From Phylloscopus collybita (Eukaryota; Chordata; Aves; Passeriformes; Phylloscopidae), in assembly GCA_027886175.1 (NCBI GenBank), contig JAJNNQ010000027.1:11298001-11362000 (forward strand): a DNA stretch of 64,000 nt, in the 5' to 3' direction. The notes under the pieces are model-generated. The model ran no database searches, was not told where the DNA came from, and worked only from the letters and a program-made list of their open reading frames with translations. The first letter of the stretch is position 1, and the number at the start of each line of letters is the position of its first letter. Shown piece after piece: positions 10,451 to 21,012 of the stretch. The position numbers and the translations under genes are program-made.

Positions 10451-13400
10451 TCCTGATGTCAGTTTTTTAGGAGGCCTTTGCCACTACAAGGGCAGACAAT
10501 CTTCCATCTGGTGGTAAATTGCATCTGGGAGATATCCTCACTTGTATGGAATTTTAGGAGGCATACGCCCAGTGGCAGGCACACAGCATTAGGCATGAAC
10601 AGTGGCTCTTTTTCATGGGAAACCAAATTATCCATCCTACGTTTCAGATGTCATTTTATAGGAGACCTTTGGCAATACAAGGGCAGAGAAACTTCAAACC
10701 GGGGGTAGATTGCACCTGCGAGATATTCTCATTTGTATAGAATTTTAGAGGAATTTTAGTGCGCAGAATCCCAGTGGCAGGCAGACAGAATTAGACATGA
10801 ATAGTGGCCCTTTTCCAGGGGAAACCAAAGTCTCCAGGCCAGGTTCCTGATGTCTGTTTTTAGGAGGCCTTTTGCACTACAAGAACAGACAAACTTCCAA
10901 CTGGTGGCATATTGAATCTGGGAGATATCCTCATTTGTATGTAATTTCTGTAGCCACAACCCAGTGGCGGGCAGACAGCATTAGACACGAACGCTGGCCC
11001 TTTTCCATGGGAAACCGAATTCTCCACTCCAGGCTCCTCATGTCAATTTGTAGGAGGCCTTTGGCTCTACAGGGGCAGACAAACTTCCGTCAGGTGGTTG
11101 ATTACATCGGAGAGATTTCCAAATTTTTTTTGGAATTTCAGCAGGCAGAAGCTCATTGGCAGGCAGACAGTATTAGACATGAACGCTGGTCATTTTTCCA
11201 TGGGAAATCAAAGTCTCCACCCATGGTTCCTGATGTCAGTTTTTTAGGAGGGCTTTGGTACAACAAGGGCAGAGAATCTTCCATCTGGTTGTAGATTGCA
11301 CCTGGGATATATCCTTATTTCTATGGAATTTTAGTGGAATATTAATAGGAAGAAACCAAGTGGCAGGCAGACAGCATTAGACACGAACGGTGGCCCATTT
11401 CCATGGGAAACCAAAGTCTCCACCCCACGTTCCTGATGTCCGTTTCTAGGAGGCCGTTGGCAATACAAGGGCAGACAAACTTCCACCTGGTGGTAGATTG
11501 CACTTGGGAGATATCCTCATTTGTATGGAACTTCAGCACTCATAATCTCAAAGCCAGGCAGACAGCATTAGAAACAAACGGTGGACCTTTTCCATGGGAA
11601 ACCAAAGTCTTCACCCCACGTTCCTGATGTCCGTTTTTTGGAGGCCTTTGGCACTACAAGGGCAGACAAAGTTCCACCTGGTGGTAGATTGCACCTGGGA
11701 GATATCCTTATTTGTATGGAACTTCAGCAGTCATCACCACAGTGCCAGGCAGACAGCATTAGATACGAACGGTGGTCCTTTTCCATTGGAAACCAAAGTC
11801 TCCACGCCTGGTTCCTGATGTCAGTTTTTTAGGGGGCTTTTGCCACTACAAGGGCAGACAAACTTCCACCTCGTGGTAAATTGCATCTGCGAGATATCCT
11901 CATTTGTATTGAGTTTTTGCAGGCATACGCCCAGTGGCAGGCACACAGCATTAGGCATGAACAGTGACCTTTTTCCATGGGAAACCAAATTATCCATCCT
12001 ATGTTTCAGATGTCAGTTTATAGGAGACCTTTGGCAGTACAAGGGCAGAGAAACTTGAAACTGGGGGAGGATTGCACCTGCGAAATATTCCCATTTGTAT
12101 AGAATTTTAGAGGAATTTTAGTACGCAGAATCCCAGCTGCAGGCACACAGAATTAGACATGAATAGTGGCCGTTTTCCAGGGGAAAACAAAGTCTCCAGG
12201 CCAGGTTCCTGATGTCAGTTTTTAGGAGGCCTTTTGCACTACAAGAACAGACAAACTTCCAACTGGTGGCATATTGCGTCTTGGAGATATCCTCATTTGT
12301 ATGGAATTTTAGTGGAATTAAAGTAGGCAGAAGCCCAGTGGCAAGTAGACAGCATTAAACACCAACGGTGGCCCATTTCCATGGGAAACCAAAGTCTCCA
12401 CACCACGTGCCTTATGTCCGTTTATAGGAGGACTTTTGCACTACAAGAGCAGACAAACTTCCAACTGGTGGTAGACTCCATCTGGGAGATATATTCATTT
12501 GTGAGGAATTTCAGCAGGCGTAACAACAGGGGCAGGCAGACAGCATTAGACACGAACAGTGGCCCTTTTCCGTGGGAAACCAAAGTCTCCACCCCACGTT
12601 CCTGATGTCAGTTTGTAAGAGGTGTTTGGAACTACAAGGGCAGAAAAACTTCCATCTGGTGGTAGATTGCACCTGGGAGATATCCTCATTTCCATGGAAT
12701 ATTAGTGGAATTTTAATAGGAAGAAGCCCAGTGGCAGGCACATAGGATTAGACACAAACGGTGGCCCATTTCCATGCGAAAAGAAAGTCTTCACCCCACT
12801 TTCCTGCTGTCAGTTTTTAGGAGGCCTTTGGCACTACAAGGGCAGAGAAACATCCATCTGGTTTAGATTGCACCTGGGAGACATCCTCATTTGTATGGTA
12901 TTTTAGTGGAATTTTAATAGGCAGAAGCCTAGTTGCAGGCACACATCATTAGACACGAACGCTGGCCCATTTCCAAGGGAACGCAAAGTTTCAACTCCAG
13001 GTTCCTGATGTCAGTTTGTAGGAGGCCTTTGGCACTACAAGGGCAGACAAAGTTCCGTCTTGTGGTTGATTGAATCGAGGAGATACCCTCATTTGTATGG
13101 AATTTCAGCAGGCAGAAGCCCAGTGGCAGGCAGACAGCATTAGACACGAACAATGGACCTTTTCCATGGGAAACCAAAGTCTCCACCTCACGTTCCTGAT
13201 GTCAGTTTGTAGGAGGCCTTTGGAACTACAAGGGCAGGCAAACTTCAAACTGGTGGTAGATTGCACCTGGGAGATATCCTCATTTGTATAGAATTTTAGT
13301 GGAATTTTAGTAGGCATAAGCCCAGTGTCTGGCAGACAGCATTAGACACGAACGGTGGTCCATTTCCTTGGGAAACCAAAGTCTCCATGTCACATGCCTG

Positions 13401-16400
13401 ATGTCAGTTTGTAGGAGGCCTTTGGCACTACAAGGGCAGACAAAATTCCATCTGCTGATAGATTCCACCTGGAGATATCCTCTGTTGTATGGAATTTCAG
13501 CAGGCATATGCCCAGTTGCAGGCAGACAGCATTAGACACGAACGGTGACCCTTTTCCATGGGAACCTATGTGTCCACCCTAGGTTTAAGATGTCAATTTA
13601 TACGAGGCTTTTGGCACTACAAAGGCAGAGGAACTTTCATCTGGTGGTAGATTGAACCAGGGAGATATCCTCATTTGTATGGAATTTTAGTGGAATTTTA
13701 GTACTCAGAAGCCCAGTGGCAGACAGACTGTATTAAACACGAACGGTGTGCCTTTTCCATAGGAAACCAAAGTCTCCGTGCCAGGTTCCGGATATCAGTT
13801 TGAAGGAGGCCTTTGGCACTGCAAGAGCAGACAAACTTCCGCCTGGTGGCATATTGCATCTGGGAGATATCCTCATTTGTATGTAATTTCAGTAGTCATA
13901 AGCCCAGTGGCAAGGAGACAGCATTAAACACCAAGGGTGGCCCCTTCCCATGGGAAATCAAAGCGTCCTCTCCAGATTCCTGATGTCAGTTTGTAGGAGG
14001 CCGTTGGCAGTACAAGGGCAGACAAACTTTCAACTGGTGCTAGATTCCATCTGGGAGATATCGTCATTTGCATGGAATTTTACTAGGCATAAGCCCAGTG
14101 GCAGGCAGATAGCATCAGACACAAAAGGTGGCCCTATTCCATGGGAAACAAAAGTCTCCACCCCACGTTCCTGATGTCATTTTTTAGGAGGCCTTTGGCA
14201 CTACGAGAGCAGACAGACTTCCACCTGGTGGTAGATTGCACCTGGGAGATATCCTCATTTGTATGGAACTTCAGCACTCATAACCACAATGCCAAGCAGA
14301 CAGCATTAGATACGAACGGCAGCCCTTTTCCATGGGAAAACAAAGTCTGCACCCCTGGTTCCTGATGTCAATTTTTTAGGAGGCCTTTGCCACTACAAGA
14401 GCAGACAAACTTCCATCTGGTGCTAAATTGCATCTGTGAGATATCCTCATTTGTATGGAATTTTAGCGGGCATACGCCCAGTGGCAGGCACACAGCATTA
14501 GGCATGAATAGTGGCTTTTTTCCATGGTAAACCAAATTATCCATCCTACTTTTCAGATGTCAGTTTATAGGAGCCCTTTGGCACTACAAGGGCAGAGAAA
14601 CTTCAAACCGGGGGTAGATTGCACCTGCGAGATATTCTCATTTGTATAGAATTTTAGAGGGATTTTAGTACGCAGAATCCCAGCGGACGACAGACAGAAT
14701 TAGACATGAATAGTGGCCGTTTTCCAGGGGAAACCAAAGTCTCCAGGCCAGGTTCCTGATGTCAGTTTTTAGGAGGCCTTTTGCACTACAAGAGCAGACA
14801 AACTTCCAACTGGTGGCATATTGCATCTTGGAGATATCCTCCTTTGTATGGAATTTTAGTGGAATTAAAGTAGGCAGAAGCCCAGTGGCAAGTAGACAGC
14901 ATTAAACATCAACGGTGGCCCATTTCCATGGGAAACCAAAGTCTCCACCCCACGTTCCTGATGTCCGTTTCTAGGAGGACTTTGTCACGACAAGAGCAGA
15001 CAAACTTCCAACTGGTGGCATATTGCATCAGCGAGATATCCTCATTTCTATGTAATTTCAGTAGCCATAAGCCCAGTGGCAGGCTGACAGCATTAGACAC
15101 GAACGGTGGGCCTTTTCCATGGGAAAACAAAGTCTCCACCCCTGGTTCCTGATGTCAGTTTTTTAGGAGGGCTTTGGTACTACAAGAGCAGACAAACTTC
15201 CATCTGTTTGTAGATTGCACCTGGGAGATATCCCTATTTGTATGGAATTTTAGTGCAATTTCAGTAGTCATAAGTCCAGTGGTAAGGAGACAGCATTAAA
15301 CACCAAGGGTGGCCCTTTTCCCTGGGAAACCAAAGCGTCCTCTCCAGATTCCTGATGTCAATTTGTAGGAGGCCGTTGGCATTAAAAGGGCAGACAAACT
15401 TTCAACTGGTGGTAGACTCCATCTGGGAGATATCCTCATTTGTATGGAATTTTCCTAGGCATAAGCCAAGTAGCAGGCACATAGCATTAGACAGAAACGA
15501 TGACCCATTTCCATGAGAAACCAAAGCCTCCACCGCACGTTCCTCATGTCAGTTTTTAGGAGGCCTTTGGCACTACGAGGGCAGACCAACTTCCACCTTG
15601 TGGTAGATTCCACCTGGGAGATATCCTCATTTTTATGGAATTTTAGAGGAATTTTTGTTGGACGAAGCGCAGTGGCAGGCAGACAGCATTAGACACGAAC
15701 GATGGCTCATTTCTATGGGAAACCAAAGTCTCCACCCCACGTTCCTGATGTCCGTTTCTCGGAGGCCTTTGGCACTACAAGGGCAGACAAACTTCCACCT
15801 GGTGGTAGATTGCACCTGCGAGATATCCTTATTTTTATGGAACTTCAGCAGTCATAACAACAGTTCCAGACAGATAGCATTAGATATGTTCACTGGCCCA
15901 TATCCATGGGAAACCAAAGTCTCCACACCACGTTCCCAAAGTCAGGTTTTAGGAGGCCTTTGGTAGTACAAGGGCAGACAAACTTCTGTCTGGTGGTTGA
16001 TTGCATCGGGGAGATATCCTCATTTGTATGGAATTTCAGCAGGTAGAAGCCCAGTGGCAGGCAGACAGTATTAGACACGAACGGTGACCCTTTTCCATGG
16101 GAAAACAAAGTCTCCAACCCAGGCTCCTGATGTCAGTTTGCAGGAGGCTTTTGGCATTAAAAGGGCAGACAAACTTCCATCTGGTGGGAAATTGCATTAA
16201 GGAGATATCCTCCTTTGTAGGGAATTTTAGTAGGCATATGCCCACTGGCAGGCAGATAGCATTTGACACGAACGGTGGCCTTTTTCCATGGAAAAACAAA
16301 TTATCCATCCTATGTTCCTGATGTCAGTTTGAAGGAGGCCTTTGGCACTGCAAGGGCAGACAAACTTCCATCTGGCGGTAGATTGCACCTCAGAGATGTC

Positions 16401-17267
16401 CTCATTTGTATGGAATTTTAGTGGTATATTAGTACTCAGAAACCCTGTGGAAGACAGACAGCATTAAACATGAATGGTGGGCCTTTTCTATAGAAAACCA
16501 AAGTCTCCAGGTGAGGTTCTGAATGTCAGTTTGAAGGAGGCCTTTGGCACTGCAAGAGCAGACAAACTTCCATCTGGTGGCATATTGCATCTGGGAGATA
16601 TCCTCATTTGTATGTAATTTCAGTAGTCATAAGCCCAGTGGCAAGGAGACAGCATTAAACACCAAGGGTGGCCCTTTTCCATGGGAAACCAAAGCGTCCT
16701 CTCCAGATTCCTGATGTCAGTTTGTAGGAGGCCGTTGGCATAACAAGGGCAGACAAACTTTCATCTGGTCGTAGACTCCATCTGGGAGATATCCTCATTG
16801 TATGGGATTTTACTAGGCATAAGCCCAGTGGGAGGCACATAGCATTAGACACAAACGGTGGCCCATTTCCATGGGAAAACAAAGTCTCCACCCCACGTTC
16901 CTGATGTCAGTTTTTAGGAGGGCTTTGGCACTACGAGGGCAGACAAACTTCGACCCGGTGGTAGATTACACCTGGGAGATATCCTCATTTGTATGGAACT
17001 TCAGCACTCATAACCACAGTGCCAGGCAGACAGCATTAGACAGGAACGGTGGTCCTTTTCCATGGGAAACCAAAGTCTCCACACTAGGTTCCTGATGGAA
17101 ATTTGTAGGAGGCCTTTGGAACCACAAGGGCAGAGAAATTTCCATCTGGTGTTAGATTGCACCTGGGAGATATTCTCATTTGTATGGAATTTCAGTAGTC
17201 ATAAGCCCATTGGCAAGCAGACCGCATTTAACACCAAGGGTGGCCCTTTTCCATGGGAAGCCAAAGC

Positions 17268-17273
17268 GTCCTC
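17268..17273 (+). other. Target-site duplication, left copy (GTCCTC)
   Basis: The uninterrupted satellite subtype reads AAAGCGTCCTCTCCAGATTCC (for example near 7,710 and 13,965). Here AAAGCGTCCTC is followed by the retroviral LTR. GTCCTC reappears at 21007 and leads back into TCCAGATTCC. A 6-bp duplication fits class II (alpha/beta-like) retroviral integration. Confidence 0.9.
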
Positions 17274-17352
17274 TATGACTCTGCAAAAATAATATGTGCA
17301 GGCCTTAGCTGAAAATTCAGCATGAAGAGTTTTATTGTTAGGTTTAGAATAG
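17274..17352 (+). mobile_element. 5' LTR remnant (first 79 bp only)
   Basis: The sequence from TATGACTCTGC to GTTTAGAATAG matches the start of the 3' LTR (20299-20377) with no difference that I can see. It then stops at a join to internal sequence. The join lies in GGTTTAG-rich sequence (GTTAGGTTTAGAATAGGTTT...), so short homology may have mediated the deletion. Confidence 0.9.
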
Positions 17353-18850
17353 GTTTAGGTTTAAAATGTTCAGTGCTGATGTCCAATTTCATTTAGAGCT
17401 GAAAACTATGCAAAGCAGAAAACCACTTAATGCACTGACAGTGTTCACAGACGCGTCGGGTAAATCTCACAAGTCGGTAATGACTTGGCGAGATCCCGAT
17501 TCACATCCGTGGGAATCTGATGTTGCAGAGGTGGAAGGCTCACCTCAGGTTGCTGAATTGGCTGCAGTTGTCAGAGCATTTGAAAAATTTTCTGAACCCT
17601 TTAATGTAGTGACAGATTCCAGTTATGTAGCAGGGATAGTTTCTAGAGCAGAACAGTCTGTGCTGCAAGAAGTCTCTAACATCACACTTTTTCAGTTGCT
17701 TTCTAAGCTCGTGAAACTTATTTCTCTCTGAGAACACCCCTTTTTTGTGATGCACACCAGGTCACACACAGAACTCCCAGGATTCATTGCAGAGGGAAAC
17801 AAGAGAGCTGATGCTCTTGCCACCACCGTGGAGATAGCTCCTCTGCCAAATCACTTTGAGCAAGCAAGAATCAGTCACCAACTCCATCACCAAAATGCAC
17901 CTGGACTGGTCAGGCAGTTTAATTTAACTCGTGACCAAGCCAAAGCAATTGTAAACAACTGTTCACAATGTAACAAATGTGCAATCTCATCTCTGCCCAC
18001 AGGTGTCAATCCCCGAGGTTTGTCCAGCTGTGAAGTGTGGCAATCAGACGTCACGCACTTTGCCCCTTTCGGAAAGCAAAAGTTCGTGCATGTCTCTGTC
18101 GACACGTTCTCAGGAGCTGTTTTTGCATCTGCCCACACAGGAGAGAAAGCTGGAGATGCTATCAAGCATTTTATCCAGGCTTTCGCTGTATTAAGCATCC
18201 CAAAGTCCTTGAAAACAGATAATGCTCCAGCATACACATCTAAAGAATTCAGCAACTTTTTACAGCAATGAGAAGTAAAACACAAAACAGGGATTCCCCA
18301 CTCTCCCACAGGCCAAGCAATTGTGGAGAGGACTCATCTTAACCTCAAAAGAGTCCTCAGTCAGCAGCAACCAATCCTCAAAATTGAACCACCATCTGTG
18401 AGATTGGCCCGTGCTCTGTTCACTTTGAATTTTCTTAACTGTTCCTTTGAGACCATGAACCCGCCGGTGACAAGGCACTTTCGAGGGAGCTCTCTCTTAG
18501 AACCCCATGAAAGGCCAAAGGTCCTTGTCAAAGATCCAGAAACTTGGAGGATACAGAGTCCTCATGATTTAGTCACCTGGAGGCGCGGGTACGCCTGTGT
18601 CTCCACTCCCACCGGCTTGCGGTAGATTCCCTCCCGATGTGTGAGACCCTATGTCCCCAAAACATCAGAAGCAAAAGTGCCCCAGGCAGCTGTCGCCTCC
18701 TGGAGAAAGAGAAAAAAAGATGAAGAACAGGAAGGTTCAGACACAGAGCCTTCTTGTCCAGTTAGTATTCCTTCCTGGATGTTTTGGCAAGAGGAAGAAG
18801 CAGAAGAGCTGCTTCCTCTTGCTGAGTGTTTTCAGTGTTTGTTTAACTAA
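17353..18850 (+). pseudogene. pol: pol remnant: RNase H and integrase domains with three in-frame stops
   Basis: One reading frame (ATG at 17366) carries RNase H acidic residues in FTDASG (Asp29), VAELAAV (Glu64) and VVTDSSY (Asp84), followed by GNKRADALA near 17800. Integrase follows: a zinc finger with HQLHH and CSQC (about 17877-17970), then Asp in WQSDVTH (codon 18047), Asp in KTDNAPAY (codon 18218) and Glu in AIVERTH (codon 18326). That is exact DD35E spacing. The C-terminal part has the DLVTWRRGYACVS region seen in class II integrases, then a Lys/Glu-rich tail ending at the TAA at 18848-18850. Stops interrupt the frame at 17729-17731 (TGA), 18269-18271 (TGA) and 18623-18625 (TAG). There is no frameshift. 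The 5' part, including all of reverse transcriptase, is deleted. Confidence 0.92.
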
Positions 18851-18894
18851 ATTCTTTTCTTTTAAGTTACAGAACTACAGGCCTGGTGGTCAGC
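18851..18894 (+). promoter_or_regulatory. Candidate env splice acceptor and leader
   Basis: A pyrimidine-rich stretch (TTCTTTTCTTTTAAGTTACAG) ends at AG 18871-18872, directly between the pol stop and the env start. Its placement fits the acceptor of a subgenomic env transcript. The splice donor would have been in the deleted 5' part. Confidence 0.5.
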
Positions 18895-20262
18895 ATGGAA
18901 ATTCGTAGTTCGAGAGTGTTTGCATTTGTGATGCTGCTCAGTTTGCCAACCCTGGCTTTCTTCTGGATTGTCCCACAGCCAAAAACCAATGTGTGGAAAA
19001 CCCTTGCACAGAGTCTAGGCCAAGATCACATTTGTCTAGCCTCAGCCTCAGCCCAAAATCCCATGTCTGCCTGCTTAGTAGGGATCCCTGCAAAAGAAGA
19101 AGAGTATCCTCAACCACTCCTCCGGTAGCGTCAAAGTTTTAATCAGAAACCTAGCGCAGTTAAAGAGTTTCAAGAAATAAATGAGCCCCCTTCTACTGTT
19201 GTTAAAAATCCCCTTGCTTTTTGGAAACAATGGTCTCAGTCTCTCGGCCGCCCCCACCTGGAGCCCCAAGAATTAGAACTCCTTGGGTCCTCCAAAGCTC
19301 CTTTTTGTGTTCAATTTATGTATACCCCACCCAAAGAGCAAGAAAAGTCGTTTTACAATTTGAGACAAGCTGAAATTTCTTATATGGCAACAAATTGGTG
19401 TGCAAAAATTGTTCATGTCCTTACTTTTTCTGCTAGCAATTCCCTTTCCCTTCCCAAAGGTTTTTTCCTTGTTTGTAGTGACAGAGCCTTTACTGGGATC
19501 CCAGCTCGTCTCATTGGAGGTCCTTGCACTCTGAGTAAGCTGAGCCTTTTTACCCCTAACATGACTCAAATTCTCAATTGGCACAAGAAAAATTCCTCTC
19601 TAAAAGTTCAGAAGAGAGACTTGACAAGTCTTAATTCGGATTGCAATTCAGAAATTATCCATTGGTCCAGGGCAAAAGCAGCAGCCCTGTCAGTTTTTTT
19701 ACCTTGGGTTTCAATTGCAAAGTCTGTGGGAGAATTAGGCCAATTAGAATGTTGGGTAGCTAAACAAGCAAATTTAACATCTCGTGCTATAAGTGACCTC
19801 TTATCAGACGAACAGATAACTAGACGGGCAACGCTCCAAAATAGAGCTGCCATTGATTACTTGCTTTTGTTGAATCAACATTCGTGCGAGGAGTTCGAAG
19901 GACTCTGCTGCTTCAACCTATCATCTAAAGCAGAAGACGTCAGAAAATCTGTCCACCAGCTACGAGGGATGGTCAGTTCCATCAAAGAAGAAATAGGAGA
20001 CTGGTTTGACAACATCTTTTCAGGTGTCGGACTTTCTAAAGTTGCCAGCTCATGGATCAAAACAGGACTGTTAGTGTTGTTCATTGTATTAGTTGTGGCC
20101 TTTGCTTTTAGCTTAGTAAAAAGTTTGATCATGCGTGCAGTTTTTTCCACTTCCACCCCCTCTGTGCATTCAGTGCATTCAGTAGAGCCAGCCAACGAAT
20201 TTCCGCTAGACGAAGTTACCAGCAGTGAAAATAGCTCAGAAGTTTACACACCAGATCAGTAA
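18895..20262 (+). pseudogene. env: env, alpharetrovirus-type TM, interrupted by one in-frame stop
   Basis: From ATG 18895 the frame opens with a hydrophobic signal peptide (VFAFVMLLSLPTLAFFWIV). Surface-subunit sequence with several cysteines follows. A TAG at 19126-19128 breaks the frame, which then stays open to TAA 20260-20262. A basic cleavage motif (VQKR) precedes Asp at codon 19618. Counting from there, cysteines fall at TM positions 9 (codon 19642) and 45 (codon 19750), flanking a hydrophobic Ala/Leu/Val stretch. This is the internal fusion-loop layout known for avian alpharetroviruses. A heptad region leads to LQNRAAIDYLL and a CX6CC motif (19885-19911), then a membrane span at about 20059-20130 and a Ser/Thr/Glu-rich tail of about 45 residues. 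The surface subunit, about 240 codons, is short for this group. It encodes no intact product as it stands. Confidence 0.9.
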
Positions 20263-20263
20263 C

Positions 20264-20298
20264 AAAAAAAAAAAAAAAAAAAAAAAAAAAGGGGGAAG
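20264..20298 (+). promoter_or_regulatory. Polypurine tract with 27-A run
   Basis: Two bases after the env stop are 27 consecutive A, then GGGGGAAG, directly before the 3' LTR. The position and the G-run followed by AAG fit the plus-strand primer of retroviral reverse transcription. Such a long pure A-run is unusual there. Confidence 0.8.
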
Positions 20299-21006
20299 TA
20301 TGACTCTGCAAAAATAATATGTGCAGGCCTTAGCTGAAAATTCAGCATGAAGAGTTTTATTGTTAGGTTTAGAATAGTCTGCAAAATTCAAGAAAGCCCT
20401 TTTGTCTTAAGATGTATTGCTTGTTTTAATATGTAACTTTTTGTAGTTCCAATAAGAGTTTCTAGGACAGCTTTGCCCCTGCTTAGAATCTTTCTTTTAT
20501 TAGTTCTCCCCTGCCTTACCTCCTTTGTCCTGCATAATTATCCTCGTGTCCATCATTTAATTCTTATCTTTGAAGTACAGTAGAGCTAGCCATTCATTTT
20601 GCAAAACTGTTCTCGGCCCATCCCAAAACTTGTGCTAGATTTGTTAGAACCTAAATGACTTAATTTAGCATGATGTATTTAGATTGTTTTATTGGTAACT
20701 GTAACTTAGAATCCACCCCAGAATTAAACCGCCCACCACCCCAGGCTCAGGGTCTCTCTCTCCAGAGGCACCAGCCTGGGGTGGCTGGGGGGATCATCCT
20801 GACCCCCTTCCCCCCGCCCCCGAATAAAGCCTCTGTTCCCTAGAAAATTCAAGAGAGAGTCCCTTCTTTCTTCAATCCGGCCTTGACAGCGTTATCCAGT
20901 GACAAGACACGAACCCCCACAAAGTGACTGGTTGGGGCGTGCCGAGAGCTGCCGGGGAGGCCAGGCTAGACACTGAGCCAGGCCAGAGCAGGCACGCACT
21001 GCAACA
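20299..21006 (+). mobile_element. 3' LTR (708 bp)
   Basis: It begins TATGACTCTGC right after the polypurine tract, ends ...CACTGCAACA, and is followed by the target duplication. An AATAAA lies at 20823-20828 after a C/G-rich stretch. The remainder (about 20840-21006) would be the end of R plus U5. Because the 5' stub also begins TATG directly after GTCCTC, the LTR seems to start with TATG (or ATG) rather than a bare TG. Apart from the 79-bp stub there is no second copy in the window to date it against. Confidence 0.88.
20823..20828 (+). terminator. LTR polyadenylation signal AATAAA
   Basis: A canonical AATAAA in CGAATAAAGCCTCTG within the 3' LTR, followed within about 20 bp by CCCTAG, a plausible cleavage zone. 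Confidence 0.75.
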
Positions 21007-21012
21007 GTCCTC
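21007..21012 (+). other. Target-site duplication, right copy (GTCCTC)
   Basis: GTCCTC follows the LTR terminus AACA and is followed by TCCAGATTCC. It resumes the satellite monomer exactly where it was interrupted at 17273. Confidence 0.9.

Larger units (their letters stand above)
5645..17273 (+). repeat. 191-bp satellite array, block 1 (plus orientation)
   Basis: About 60 head-to-tail monomers. Each carries TTTCCATGGGAAACCAAAGTC, a CCTGATGTCAGTTT-like stretch, AGGAGGCCTTTGGCAC, a CTGGTGGTAGATTGCA-like stretch, GAGATATCCTCATTTGTATG, and CAGTGGCAGGCAGACAGCAT. Monomers come in two lengths, about 191 and about 202 bp. They differ by an 11-bp tandem duplication of GGAATTTTAGT upstream of the AGGCAGAAGCCCAG-like stretch. 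Neighbouring monomers are clearly diverged and fall into subtypes, so the array is old and organised in higher-order blocks. Three stretches with distinct subtypes are listed separately. Short open frames of 60-106 codons recur once per monomer and are not genes. Confidence 0.95.
17274..21006 (+). mobile_element. Deleted endogenous retrovirus (class II, alpharetrovirus-like env) inserted in satellite
   Basis: A 3.73-kb provirus bounded by a 6-bp target duplication. In order it holds the first 79 bp of the 5' LTR, an abrupt join to the RNase H end of pol, integrase, env, a polypurine tract and an intact 708-bp 3' LTR. The rest of the 5' LTR, the primer-binding site, gag, protease and reverse transcriptase are missing. 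Both target-site copies are present, so the deletion happened within the element rather than by later loss of a flank. Reading frames in pol and env hold without frameshifts but carry four in-frame stops, so it is not coding-competent. All six cysteine landmarks of an avian alpharetrovirus-type TM are visible. Its base composition is unlike that of the satellite around it. Confidence 0.93.

Noticed and set aside
17340..17370. Telomere-like GGTTTAG repeats
   Set aside because: Only two or three imperfect copies at the deletion join, and not TTAGGG. They are too short and variable to be an interstitial telomere tract.
17274..17460. Primer-binding site or gag start after the 5' LTR
   Set aside because: The LTR stub joins directly to the RNase H part of pol. 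There is no LTR end, tRNA-complementary stretch or gag-like frame here.
17274..21006. Functional endogenous retrovirus
   Set aside because: It lacks most of the 5' LTR, the primer-binding site, gag, protease and reverse transcriptase, and has four in-frame stops.
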